6,295 bases of DNA, taken from positions 1 to 6,295 of the forward strand of contig NZ_JACRSY010000069.1 of NCBI RefSeq assembly GCF_014384995.1, written 5' to 3'. Of the stretch, positions 1 through 5,058 are shown piece after piece. How positions within the stretch are numbered: the stretch's first letter is position 1; the number at the start of each line of letters is the position of its first letter. The translations under genes were made by a program, and so were the position numbers. Below the pieces are notes generated by a model that was not told the DNA's origin, made no database searches, and worked only from the letters and a program-made list of their open reading frames with translations. The DNA comes from Zhenhengia yiwuensis. GTDB taxonomy: Bacteria > Bacillota > Clostridia > Lachnospirales > Cellulosilyticaceae.

Positions 1-194
1 AATACCTTTCTTACAACAAGGGTATTAGCTAAAGGATATTTCATCATGTTATATATAATATTCTGAGCTGTTGTAGTCGATTTCTTTGAACCTCTAGAGC
101 CTTTACAAACTCTATAACGCCCTTTAAAGTTCCAAAATGTTTTATATCCTTTTCCTATCTTCTCAGGTAAGCTAATCCTCAAGCTCTTGCTCAT
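1..194 (-). CDS. terL: Phage terminase large subunit, N-terminal fragment (runs off left edge)
   Basis: Reading leftward from an ATG at 194-192, the open frame continues to the window edge (64 full codons). It begins MSKSLRISLPEKIGKGYKTF and has a P-loop-like GSRGSKKS at residues 32-39, followed by a helix-like stretch and TLVVRKV. That order (basic lead-in, P-loop, then a strand with an Arg-Lys pair) is typical of PBSX/Terminase_3-type ATPase-nucleases that drive DNA into the prohead. The position normally Gly before the P-loop Lys is Lys here; from memory this occurs in clostridial relatives, but I cannot check it. The start overlaps the end of terS by 23 bp, and AGGTGG lies 9 nt upstream, so translation is probably coupled. 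The nuclease domain lies outside the window. Confidence 0.85.
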   Translation of the reverse strand, partial: MSKSLRISLPEKIGKGYKTFWNFKGRYRVCKGSRGSKKSTTTAQNIIYNMMKYPLANTLVVRKV

Positions 195-612
195 CACAAA
201 ACACCACCTGTTGTTGTACATTAGCCTCTACTTTATCGGTCCACATTGAATATCTTTTACCTATTAACTCTGCTGCTTTAATTCGCTCTTTTTCATCTGG
301 GGCCTTATCAATACGTCTTGCTTCCGAACATCCATCACCACATCCTTCAACTACTACTATCTCTGATAATGTTTGTCCACGCATTACGGCTGTTAGATAC
401 TCCATAACTTCTTTGGCATCTGCTATTCTGTCTGAGGATATTTGTTCTAGTCGCTCTTCTATATACTTTTTTATATAAGGTTTTTTTAGGTTTTCATCTC
501 CAATTACACCCGCTGTTTTTTTACTATACCCAGCTTTAATAGCTGATTCAGTGGCGTTGCCAGTCTGAATATAGTAATCTGCAAATGCCTTTTGTTTTAA
601 TGTTAGCTTCAC
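172..612 (-). CDS. terS: Phage terminase small subunit
   Basis: 146 codons with a GTG start. The N-terminal segment (residues 3-53, LTLKQKAFADYYIQTGNATE onward) matches the Terminase_2 family pattern: a helix-turn-helix that binds the packaging site, with the usual A-x-x-AGYS motif near residues 24-30. The middle contains the family-like EVMEYLTAVMRG and KERIKAAELIGKRYSMW segments, and the tail is acidic. The protein would form the ring that recognises the phage DNA and hands it to the large subunit. GTG at 612 is chosen because an in-frame stop lies just upstream and a GGAAGGTGG ribosome site sits 4 nt before it. It follows dam by 15 bp and overlaps terL, so the three form one packaging operon. 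Confidence 0.9.
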   Translation of the reverse strand: MKLTLKQKAFADYYIQTGNATESAIKAGYSKKTAGVIGDENLKKPYIKKYIEERLEQISSDRIADAKEVMEYLTAVMRGQTLSEIVVVEGCGDGCSEARRIDKAPDEKERIKAAELIGKRYSMWTDKVEANVQQQVVFCDEQELED

Positions 613-627
613 AACGCCACCTTCCTT

Positions 628-1383
628 CTAATAATTTGTGATAATTAGTTCTGCATACTCTTTTCTAGCCTTTTGCTCTTTTGATACTGAGTAAGCTACT
701 TTTACTTCTTCAACATTAAAATCCTTATACCATTCTCTTACTTGAGGATGGTCATTTATTGTTACCATGAATTTACCTTTTATCTGAGATAGTGTATCTC
801 TTAATAAAAGATGTTCTCTTTCACCAAACGCATTCCCATAACCTGCAGTCTCAAAATAAGGTGGATCACAAAAGAAAAAGCTGTGGGGTCTATCATATCT
901 TTTAATAATATCCTCAAAACTTTTATTCTCAACATATGTATTTCGAAGTCTTTCTTTAATGTCACTTAATACACCTTGATAGAATATGTGTGGTGCTGGC
1001 TCTTTATTTGTGCCGTAACCATATGTACTCCCTTTTCCTGCAAAGCTTTGTGAAATAAGGTATAAAAAACGCACTGCCCTTTGAATTTCTGTAAGATACT
1101 CAACAGTACAGTGCTTATATTCTTCAAACATATCTCGTCCTGAAAACTCATACTCTAATACACGCTCTATTTCAGGCGCATGGTATTTAATCATACGGAA
1201 CATATTGATAAGTTCTTTATCGATGTCATTGATTACTTCTACCTTGCTAGGCGCTTTCCCAAAATAAACCCAGCCTGCACCAAAGAATGGCTCTACATAA
1301 CAAGTATGTTCTGGTATTCTTTCTAAAATAGTTTTTCTTAATCTCGACTTTCCACCCATACGTGGAATTGGTGGTTTTAACAT
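628..1383 (-). CDS. dam: D12-class DNA N6-adenine methyltransferase (Dam-like)
   Basis: 251 residues, normal length for the Dam/M.DpnII group. Visible motifs: PRMGGKSRLRKTIL at residues 7-20 (equivalent of the usual KWxGGK), the S-adenosylmethionine site EPFFGAGWVYF at 31-41, and the catalytic DPPY at 172-175 after a run of Phe. The region between is the variable target-recognition part, so GATC is the likely but unproven target. It would methylate phage DNA at adenine, which commonly protects against host restriction or marks DNA for packaging. The start is ATG 1383, with TGGAGG placed 9 nt upstream. It is followed after 15 bp by terS, which fits a phage-borne orphan methylase within the packaging operon; no matching endonuclease is seen. 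Confidence 0.93.
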   Translation of the reverse strand: MLKPPIPRMGGKSRLRKTILERIPEHTCYVEPFFGAGWVYFGKAPSKVEVINDIDKELINMFRMIKYHAPEIERVLEYEFSGRDMFEEYKHCTVEYLTEIQRAVRFLYLISQSFAGKGSTYGYGTNKEPAPHIFYQGVLSDIKERLRNTYVENKSFEDIIKRYDRPHSFFFCDPPYFETAGYGNAFGEREHLLLRDTLSQIKGKFMVTINDHPQVREWYKDFNVEEVKVAYSVSKEQKARKEYAELIITNY

Positions 1384-1453
1384 TTTTTATTTCCTCCATA
1401 AAACAGATTGATTTGGGTTAATACATAATGTACACACCTGTTTTAGTGAAAAT

Positions 1454-1546
1454 AAAAAAGCACCATGGACCACAAATTCTGCGGGCGATGATGCTTGTCC
1501 TTCCGGTTATGAAAGACCGATTTACCATTCGTGCCATCCAAGACAC
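1454..1546 (-). ncRNA. Candidate structured RNA upstream of dam-terS-terL
   Basis: This intergenic stretch is about 51% G+C (1460-1540) in an otherwise AT-rich window and has no open frame. On the minus strand it folds as a three-way junction. P1 pairs GCAC and ATGG (1534-1531, 1528-1525) with CCAT and GTGC (1468-1465, 1463-1460). P2 is GTCTTTC/GAAGGAC (1517-1511 with 1503-1497, 7-nt loop). P3 is CCGCA/TGTGG (1484-1480 with 1474-1470). P1 is followed at once by six T (1459-1454), so the RNA could end there. An extended -10 box (TGATATAAT) sits just upstream. It is not a tRNA, and I do not recognise the family. It could instead be a leader that attenuates or antiterminates the packaging operon, or a DNA packaging site. 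Confidence 0.55.
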
Positions 1547-1552
1547 AATATA

Positions 1553-1573
1553 ATTATATCATAGTTTAGTCAA
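1553..1573 (-). promoter_or_regulatory. Extended -10 promoter for the 1546-1454 RNA and/or dam-ter operon
   Basis: On the minus strand, TGATATAAT (1561-1553) is a perfect extended -10 box; a start about 7 nt on would place the RNA 5' end near 1546. TTGACT (1573-1568) lies only 9 nt upstream, too close to serve that -10, but is 15 nt from a second box, TATATT (1552-1547). It overlaps the last codons of the sigma-like regulator gene. Confidence 0.5.
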
Positions 1574-2078
1574 CAATGTGCGACATAAATGCGACATCGT
1601 TTTTTAGAGACAACTTTTCCATTTCCTGTAAATACCTATAGATTGGTAACTCATTATTGTACTGCTCTTGATATAATATGCCTGCCATCTTTCTTAAGCC
1701 TTTGTTAGCTAGTCTTTGACACTGACGTTTACTATAGGGTACACATGTTTCTATTTCACCCCATGCTATCCCTCTTATGTATCTCATAGTAATAATTTCT
1801 CTTTGAATACTATCTAACTGTTCTAGTGCATAATCCACATTATTTATACCTTTAACAAGCTCCTGTAATTCTTTTCTTTCACCAACTTCATGTATGACTA
1901 CACTTTCTACACTCGAATGTATCTGATTAGTTGGTGTAGAAGGTCGAATTGATGTGTAATTCATAGACTTTACATCATAGTTCATATGTGGCGTATTTAT
2001 TATCTTAGCTGCCCTTGCTTTCATAAAGTTGTAACTCTCTAATATAGCAATAATCTTTTTTATAGACTTACTCTCCAC
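1566..2078 (-). CDS. Sigma-region-4-like phage late transcription regulator (ArpU/RinA-type)
   Basis: 170 residues. The C-terminal half (about 88-135: LDSIQREIITMRYIRGIAWG then EI..CVPYSKRQCQRLANKGL) is a sigma-70 region 4-like helix-turn-helix, as in the ArpU/RinA/DUF1492 family of small phage activators that switch on packaging and morphogenesis genes. The N-terminal half is basic and unassigned, containing a low-complexity Ser/Thr/Pro/Asn stretch (42-52). The start is GTG 2078, with AGGAGG 7 nt upstream. It sits just before the putative RNA and dam-terS-terL, the classic place for this activator, so those are its probable targets. Family placement is by pattern; the exact subfamily is uncertain. 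Confidence 0.8.
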   Translation of the reverse strand: MESKSIKKIIAILESYNFMKARAAKIINTPHMNYDVKSMNYTSIRPSTPTNQIHSSVESVVIHEVGERKELQELVKGINNVDYALEQLDSIQREIITMRYIRGIAWGEIETCVPYSKRQCQRLANKGLRKMAGILYQEQYNNELPIYRYLQEMEKLSLKNDVAFMSHIVD

Positions 2079-2106
2079 TTCAACACCTCCTATTTTATGT
2101 CTTGAC

Positions 2107-2802
2107 TTAATCTAAATAACTTTCCTGTACAAACATTTCCATGTCTTTTGCCGTGCTTCTAATAAATTTAATCACTTCATTCTTTTGATCATAGGCTATA
2201 TCTTGCCATCTACTCGCATTAAAATGCGCCAATGTCATTTGCTTCAATACTTCTGCATCGCCTTCACATACGGCATAAGAATGAATAATATGATTTAAGT
2301 CCAATTTTGTTTTATGTGATAATCTATGGTTCTCCTTACCTTGTCTTACCATTTCAGCAACTTCTTCCCTAATTTCACTTTTTAAGGCTTCAAAATCACC
2401 TTTTACATTTGTAATAAGGTCTTGTATATATACAACTGATAGTTCCTTAACCTTGAAATAGGCTTCTTCTAAATAATCAAATTGTTCCCATGCTTTATCT
2501 GTATCTAGGATTTTACAATGGCGACTTGCTCCTCGTTCTGTCCAAAGGTAGAGTTTGTTAACTGTCTTAGCAACTACGCTCCCAGCGTATTCGTCCTTAA
2601 ATTCCTTTAACTCATTTCCTTGTAAGAGTATGTAGTGTTTATCTCTTTCAAACTTATCTAGATTCCTATTGAAGTTTTCTGTTATTCTTCTAGGCTCTGT
2701 TCCATAAACACTTGCTAACATTTCTGTTGTAATTACTGTTTGCCCATTAAATACTACTGGTATATTTAGACTTTCTTTTGTAACTAACGGATTCTTTGTC
2801 AT
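2107..2802 (-). CDS. ORF6N-domain protein (KilA-N-like antirepressor/DNA-binding)
   Basis: 231 residues. Residues about 13-100 (IPVVFNGQTVITTEMLASVY, then TEPRRITENFNRN..KFERDKHYILLQG) are the ORF6N domain found in phage antirepressor and KilA-N-related proteins. Residues about 115-155 are helical and probably coiled-coil (KELSVVYIQDLITNVKGDFE). The C-terminal part (about 160-231) may be an ORF6C-like helical domain, but I cannot name it firmly. Such proteins usually bind DNA or the repressor to influence phage development. The ATG at 2802 has AGGAGG with 9 nt spacing. The gap to the sigma-like gene downstream is only 28 bp, so they are probably cotranscribed. Its ribosome site is complementary over 11 nt to a hairpin loop at 2934-2944 on the opposite strand. 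Confidence 0.85.
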   Translation of the reverse strand: MTKNPLVTKESLNIPVVFNGQTVITTEMLASVYGTEPRRITENFNRNLDKFERDKHYILLQGNELKEFKDEYAGSVVAKTVNKLYLWTERGASRHCKILDTDKAWEQFDYLEEAYFKVKELSVVYIQDLITNVKGDFEALKSEIREEVAEMVRQGKENHRLSHKTKLDLNHIIHSYAVCEGDAEVLKQMTLAHFNASRWQDIAYDQKNEVIKFIRSTAKDMEMFVQESYLD

Positions 2803-2918
2803 TGTTGTCTTCCTCCTAAAAGTTAATTTTATTTCATGTATAATTTCCTAATTTCTAACCACACTATTATTGGATTCGGTAACATAATTTGCTCTACACC
2901 CCGCATGATTTATTTATC

Positions 2919-2957
2919 TAGAATAGCTTAAGCTTGTCTTCCTCTTGGGCTATTCTA
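2919..2957 (+). repeat. Hairpin D1 (14-bp stem, 11-nt pyrimidine loop)
   Basis: Arms 2919-2932 and 2944-2957 (TAGAATAGCTTAAG with CTTGGGCTATTCTA, two G-T wobbles) close an 11-nt loop, CTTGTCTTCCT. The 3' arm and its flank, CTATTCTATACATAT, recur at hairpin D2 with one change. No T-run follows and no convincing promoter precedes it: TATAAT at 2839-2844 lacks a -35. It may be an RNA hairpin, a weak terminator, or part of a 150-bp module bounded by the AT motif. Confidence 0.5.
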
Positions 2958-2981
2958 TACATATTTCACAAGCAAATTTTA

Positions 2982-3010
2982 TTGATTATAACATCATATC
3001 AGCATATACT
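2982..3010 (+). promoter_or_regulatory. Promoter of RNA cassette A
   Basis: TTGATT (2982-2987), 17 bp, TATACT (3005-3010). The -35 is the end of the recurring AT-rich boundary motif. The first hairpin begins 9 nt after the -10, so transcription would start at the hairpin. Confidence 0.6.
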
Positions 3011-3017
3011 ATTTAAG

Positions 3018-3123
3018 TGGATAGGTGTCTCGCTTCCAATTGACTTACCTATCTAAATACTCCTTATTAGAATAGAATTTGATTAGTCCTAAACTCCTTT
3101 CCCTAATAAGGAGTATTTTTTTG
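3018..3123 (+). ncRNA. Small RNA cassette, copy A
   Basis: A predicted RNA of about 105 nt, antisense to the surrounding genes. Hairpin 1 has a 7-bp stem, GATAGGT/ACCTATC (3020-3026, 3047-3053), with a 20-nt loop. Hairpin 2 has a perfect 16-bp stem (AAATACTCCTTATTAG, 3055-3070, with 3103-3118), a 32-nt loop holding ACTCCTTTCC, and seven T (3116-3122): an intrinsic terminator in the plus direction. Promoter spacing, hairpin order and T-run are the same as in copies B and C. No open frame of note is inside. The function is unknown; the UCCU-type loops suggest pairing to ribosome sites. Confidence 0.65.
3103..3122 (+). terminator. Intrinsic terminator of RNA cassette A
   Basis: 3' arm of the perfect 16-bp hairpin 2 (5' arm 3055-3070), running into seven T. 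In the minus direction the hairpin is not followed by T, so minus-strand transcripts would not stop here. Confidence 0.7.
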
Positions 3124-3228
3124 TTAAAAATCGATTTTATTTTTGAATATACTTAGATTATTTGATGCATAATAATTAATGGATCTTGTGCTACATGTGA
3201 CTTATATCCTTTGTCGATTCCGTCTTAC

Positions 3229-3261
3229 AGAGCAGCCTATTTTTTCCTTGTAGGCTACTCT
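3229..3261 (+). repeat. Hairpin D2 (11-nt loop), relative of D1
   Basis: AGAGCAGCCTA (3229-3239) pairs with TAGGCTACTCT (3251-3261), with one C-A mismatch, around an 11-nt loop, TTTTTTCCTTG. The downstream flank TATACATAT is shared with D1, and the CTACTCT arm resembles the terminator at 4597-4628. It lies in a module of about 145 bp between two AT boundary motifs (3124-3145, 3268-3290). The rest of 3146-3228 shows no gene or clear promoter. Confidence 0.45.
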
Positions 3262-3290
3262 ATACATATAAAAAATCAATTTTTATTAGG

Positions 3291-3524
3291 TTAACGCCAT
3301 ATAACTTCCAAAATATCATCCCCTTCAACTTCAAACTCTGGATTATAATCTTTCAATACCTTTTCCATCTTTTCTTGATCTATATATAATATCCACTCTT
3401 CCTGTTCATCATCGAAATGCATATACATTCTATTATGTATAGTACGCTTTAATTTCTCAAATTGCTTAGCTTTATCTCTTAACTCTTCAAAATCATTGAT
3501 GCTGATTGTTACTGTTCCGTCCAT
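3291..3524 (-). CDS. Small acidic phage protein, unknown function
   Basis: 77 residues, not recognised. It begins MDGTVTISINDFEELRDKAK: a short beta strand followed by a Glu/Lys-rich helix, a style common in small phage accessory proteins. The rest is acidic, with several Trp/Tyr residues (EEWILYIDQEKMEKVLKDY), ending EVIWR. I use the second ATG, at 3524: the first ATG (3533) abuts GGGAGG with no spacing, whereas 3524 sits 9 nt after it. It follows the boundary motif on its 5' side, and its stop (3293-3291) adjoins another copy. Cassette B lies upstream on the opposite strand. Confidence 0.65.
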   Translation of the reverse strand: MDGTVTISINDFEELRDKAKQFEKLKRTIHNRMYMHFDDEQEEWILYIDQEKMEKVLKDYNPEFEVEGDDILEVIWR

Positions 3525-3553
3525 TCTCGTCATCCTCCCAAAAACATTTTTTA

Positions 3554-3582
3554 TTGAATCATGTGTTTAATTATTTTATAAT
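3554..3582 (+). promoter_or_regulatory. Promoter of RNA cassette B
   Basis: TTGAAT (3554-3559), 17 bp, TATAAT (3577-3582). The -10 is consensus. Hairpin 1 starts 6-8 nt downstream. The -35 is again the tail of the boundary motif (3538-3559). Confidence 0.65.
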
Positions 3583-3588
3583 TACTAG

Positions 3589-3710
3589 TAGATAGGCTTC
3601 ACTCCTAAATGATTAGCCTATCTAATTAAATACTCCTTGGCGATTATAAAATTAAATCAAGTTCCCGCGTTGTATCATTATACATATCTGCCAAGGTGTA
3701 TTTTTTTTTG
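3589..3710 (+). ncRNA. Small RNA cassette, copy B
   Basis: About 121 nt. Hairpin 1 has a perfect 10-bp stem, TAGATAGGCT/AGCCTATCTA (3589-3598, 3615-3624), with the loop TCACTCCTAAATGATT. Hairpin 2 has 12 of 13 pairs, AATACTCCTTGGC (3629-3641) with GCCAAGGTGTATT (3690-3702), a 48-nt loop containing TTCCCGCG, and nine T (3701-3709). Compared with copy A, the loop-proximal part of stem 2 changes from TATTAG/CTAATA to GGC/GCC with pairing kept, which argues for selection on RNA structure. It fills most of the gap between two minus-strand genes. Confidence 0.68.
3690..3709 (+). terminator. Intrinsic terminator of RNA cassette B
   Basis: 3' arm of hairpin 2 (5' arm 3629-3641, 12 of 13 paired) followed by nine T on the plus strand. 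Confidence 0.72.
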
Positions 3711-3724
3711 CTCAAAAACATTTT

Positions 3725-3922
3725 TTATTTAATTTCGTATATCCTGTTACATTCAAATTCAAGTTCTAAATGCTTTATTTCAATAAGATTTAAATATCTT
3801 ACTGTGTAGTAAATCGTATATAATACTGCATCTAATTTACTCATGTAACGTCTACAAATTTCTCCTATTTCCTTTGCTACAAGTTCCCAGCATTCAACTT
3901 CTACTTTGATTGGCTTCTCCAT
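3725..3922 (-). CDS. Small phage protein, unknown function
   Basis: 65 residues from ATG 3922; a GTG one codon earlier is also possible. AAGAGG is 8 nt before the ATG. Not recognised. It is mostly helical by appearance (ECWELVAKEIGEICRRYMSK, then LDAVLYTIYYTVRYLNLIEI), rich in Tyr, Ile and Glu, with three Cys. No membrane segment or known motif is seen. The stop codon lies inside a boundary motif. It is flanked on the opposite strand by RNA cassettes B (downstream) and C (upstream). Confidence 0.6.
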   Translation of the reverse strand: MEKPIKVEVECWELVAKEIGEICRRYMSKLDAVLYTIYYTVRYLNLIEIKHLELEFECNRIYEIK

Positions 3923-3977
3923 CACCTGTACCTCTTAGAATTTTAGTTCCCTCAATAAAATGGTCAAAACATTTCTA

Positions 3978-4006
3978 TTGATTAGTAAAAATATTTACTT
4001 TATACT
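3978..4006 (+). promoter_or_regulatory. Promoter of RNA cassette C
   Basis: TTGATT (3978-3983), 17 bp, TATACT (4001-4006). It has the same spacing and nearly the same boxes as cassettes A and B, with GATAGG 8 nt after the -10. Confidence 0.62.
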
Positions 4007-4012
4007 AATTAT

Positions 4013-4133
4013 TAGATAGGACTCCTTTTTTAAATCGTCATACCTATCTATAAAATATACCTTGGCTATCATAAAGTAAAAAATCCACCTTCCATGGCTG
4101 TTACTTATTTCTCTGCCAAGGGGTATTTTTTTA
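4013..4133 (+). ncRNA. Small RNA cassette, copy C
   Basis: About 120 nt. Hairpin 1 is TAGATAGG/CCTATCTA (4013-4020, 4043-4050) with a 22-nt loop starting ACTCCTTTTTT. Hairpin 2 is AATATACCTTGGC (4054-4066) with GCCAAGGGGTATT (4115-4127): 11 Watson-Crick pairs, one wobble, one mismatch. Its 48-nt loop contains CCACCTTCCATGG and an inner AAGTAA/TTACTT pairing. Seven T follow (4126-4132). The hairpin-2 loop is the same length as in copy B but unrelated in sequence, so loops diverge while stems are kept. CCACCTTCC is exactly complementary to the terS ribosome site. Confidence 0.65.
4115..4132 (+). terminator. Intrinsic terminator of RNA cassette C
   Basis: 3' arm of hairpin 2 (5' arm 4054-4066) ending in seven T. 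Confidence 0.65.
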
Positions 4134-4221
4134 CCCAAAAACTAATTTTATGGCAGTCTCTTTGTTATACACTAGTTTAACTTACTAACTTTCTGTATAA
4201 ATTTTAAGTTATAAAAAATGA

Positions 4222-4260
4222 TTGCTTTTCATTAATAATTATTATAAAATAATTATTAAT
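4222..4260 (+). promoter_or_regulatory. Promoter with 30-bp palindromic operator for the membrane-protein gene
   Basis: TTGCTT (4222-4227), 17 bp, TAAAAT (4245-4250) is a plausible promoter. A perfect 13-bp inverted repeat with a 4-bp centre (ATTAATAATTATT 4231-4243; AATAATTATTAAT 4248-4260) covers the spacer, the -10 and the likely start, where a repressor would act. The repeat is pure A/T, so chance is a larger risk than usual. The stretch 4155-4221 shows nothing else I can support. Confidence 0.45.
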
Positions 4261-4302
4261 ATTATACAAAAATACTATAAATAATATTAAGGAGATCAAA
4301 AT

Positions 4303-4566
4303 ATGGATACATTTAAAACACTAAGTAAATATGTACATATTCTGTACTACATTACAGCACTTGTTGTTTTCGTAGACTTTATACTGATGATGATTGCACC
4401 TAATTTTCAAATAGGAATTGCAGGTACAGCTGCTGTATTAGGTTCAATATTAGGATTAGCATCTATTTTTCTTGCGATTAAAGAAAAATCTTTCCTTAAA
4501 CTCATAATAGATCTTATTATTCCTGTTGGCCTTTTCCTTATCTTCTTATTTGGACCAGGAATTTAG
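4303..4566 (+). CDS. Small three-helix membrane protein, moron-like
   Basis: 87 residues, opposite to the surrounding phage genes. Three hydrophobic segments are visible: about 11-32 (VHILYYITALVVFVDFILMM), 37-59 (IGIAGTAAVLGSILGLASIF) and 64-86 (LIIDLIIPVGLFLIFLFG), with one short charged loop (KEKS) between the second and third. It is therefore an inner-membrane protein. AAGGAG lies 8 nt before the ATG. It has its own promoter with a palindrome upstream and a hairpin terminator just after the stop, the layout of a moron expressed independently of the lytic operon. I do not recognise a family; superinfection exclusion or a lysogenic accessory role is only a guess. Confidence 0.75.
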   Translation: MDTFKTLSKYVHILYYITALVVFVDFILMMIAPNFQIGIAGTAAVLGSILGLASIFLAIKEKSFLKLIIDLIIPVGLFLIFLFGPGI

Positions 4567-4596
4567 TAGTACTTAAATTTTAAATATATTTGTATT

Positions 4597-4628
4597 AGAG
4601 TAGCATATTAAAGTTATGCTACTCTTTT
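4597..4628 (+). terminator. Intrinsic terminator of the membrane-protein gene
   Basis: A perfect 11-bp stem, AGAGTAGCATA/TATGCTACTCT (4597-4607, 4615-4625), with a 7-nt loop, followed by TTTT. The AGAGTAGC/GCTACTCT stem resembles hairpins D1 and D2. From 4629 to 4700 I see no feature. Confidence 0.8.
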
Positions 4629-4708
4629 ATTACTTAAAACAAAACTAGTAGTAACCTACCTTAATAGCAGAGTATATAATTCTTTATCTTTAATCTAATG
4701 TTAAAAAA

Positions 4709-4939
4709 CTATTTTATTACATCATATTTAATAAGTATTTCTTCAACCTTACTCGCCTTATATTCTTCTGCTAGACTAGAACACATGATAATTGCTATTG
4801 TTTCAATACACTCTTTATGCACCCCTATGTATAATCCTTCTAAACTATCTTTGTTTATTTGCAACTTCTTCACTTCTTTCTTTTTGCAAACGTGTTCGTC
4901 ATAGTATACTTCTCCACAATTACTACACTTCATTTTCAT
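4709..4939 (-). CDS. Small protein with putative zinc-binding N terminus; paralogue of 5755-5597
   Basis: 76 residues. The N terminus has C5-x2-C8-x7-H16-x-C18 (CSNCGEVYYDEHVC), a spacing that could hold one zinc ion, followed by a Lys-rich linker. The C-terminal 40 residues (ECIETIAIIMCSSLAEEYKA to YDVIK) are nearly the same as in the 52-residue protein encoded at 5755-5597, so this is a fused or longer version of that domain. The domain is not recognised. GAAAGG is about 10 nt before ATG 4939. The stop codon falls inside a boundary motif. Plus-strand morons lie on both sides. Confidence 0.75.
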   Translation of the reverse strand: MKMKCSNCGEVYYDEHVCKKKEVKKLQINKDSLEGLYIGVHKECIETIAIIMCSSLAEEYKASKVEEILIKYDVIK

Positions 4940-5025
4940 CTTCGTAATCCTTTCAAAAACTCATTTTATTTATCTTACTCCTATCTAACTAGTTTTTACA
5001 TATTTTTTTTAGTATTGCTAATCCT

Positions 5026-5031
5026 TATAAT
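5026..5031 (+). promoter_or_regulatory. Possible -10 box for the exported-protein gene
   Basis: Consensus TATAAT (5026-5031), 27 bp before the start codon; no good -35 at the usual distance (only a T-run). Confidence 0.35.
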
Positions 5032-5058
5032 AAAAGACTATCTGATATGAGGTGTATT

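Noticed and set aside
966..1151. Alternative minus-strand frame inside dam
   Set aside because: It is fully inside a clear methyltransferase gene in another frame and has no motif.
1460..1545. tRNA or hammerhead ribozyme in the GC-rich intergenic region
   Set aside because: The hairpin with TTCATAA does not give a 5-bp anticodon stem with a 7-nt loop, no TTCRANT arm or 7-bp acceptor is formed, and the CTGANGA ribozyme core is absent.
2829..2906. 25-codon minus-strand open frame ending just before the ORF6N ribosome site
   Set aside because: Its stop lies in a boundary motif as for real genes, but there is no ribosome site and it is too short to support.
3018..4133. CRISPR array from repeated hairpins
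   Set aside because: Only three units spaced hundreds of bases apart with genes between them, variable inner parts and terminators; no regular repeat-spacer pattern.
4698..5050. Plus-strand open frames at 4698-4904 and 4859-5050, one strongly hydrophobic
   Set aside because: They lie opposite the 4939-4709 gene, have no ribosome site, and their hydrophobic look comes from reading the complement of Lys/Glu-rich codons.
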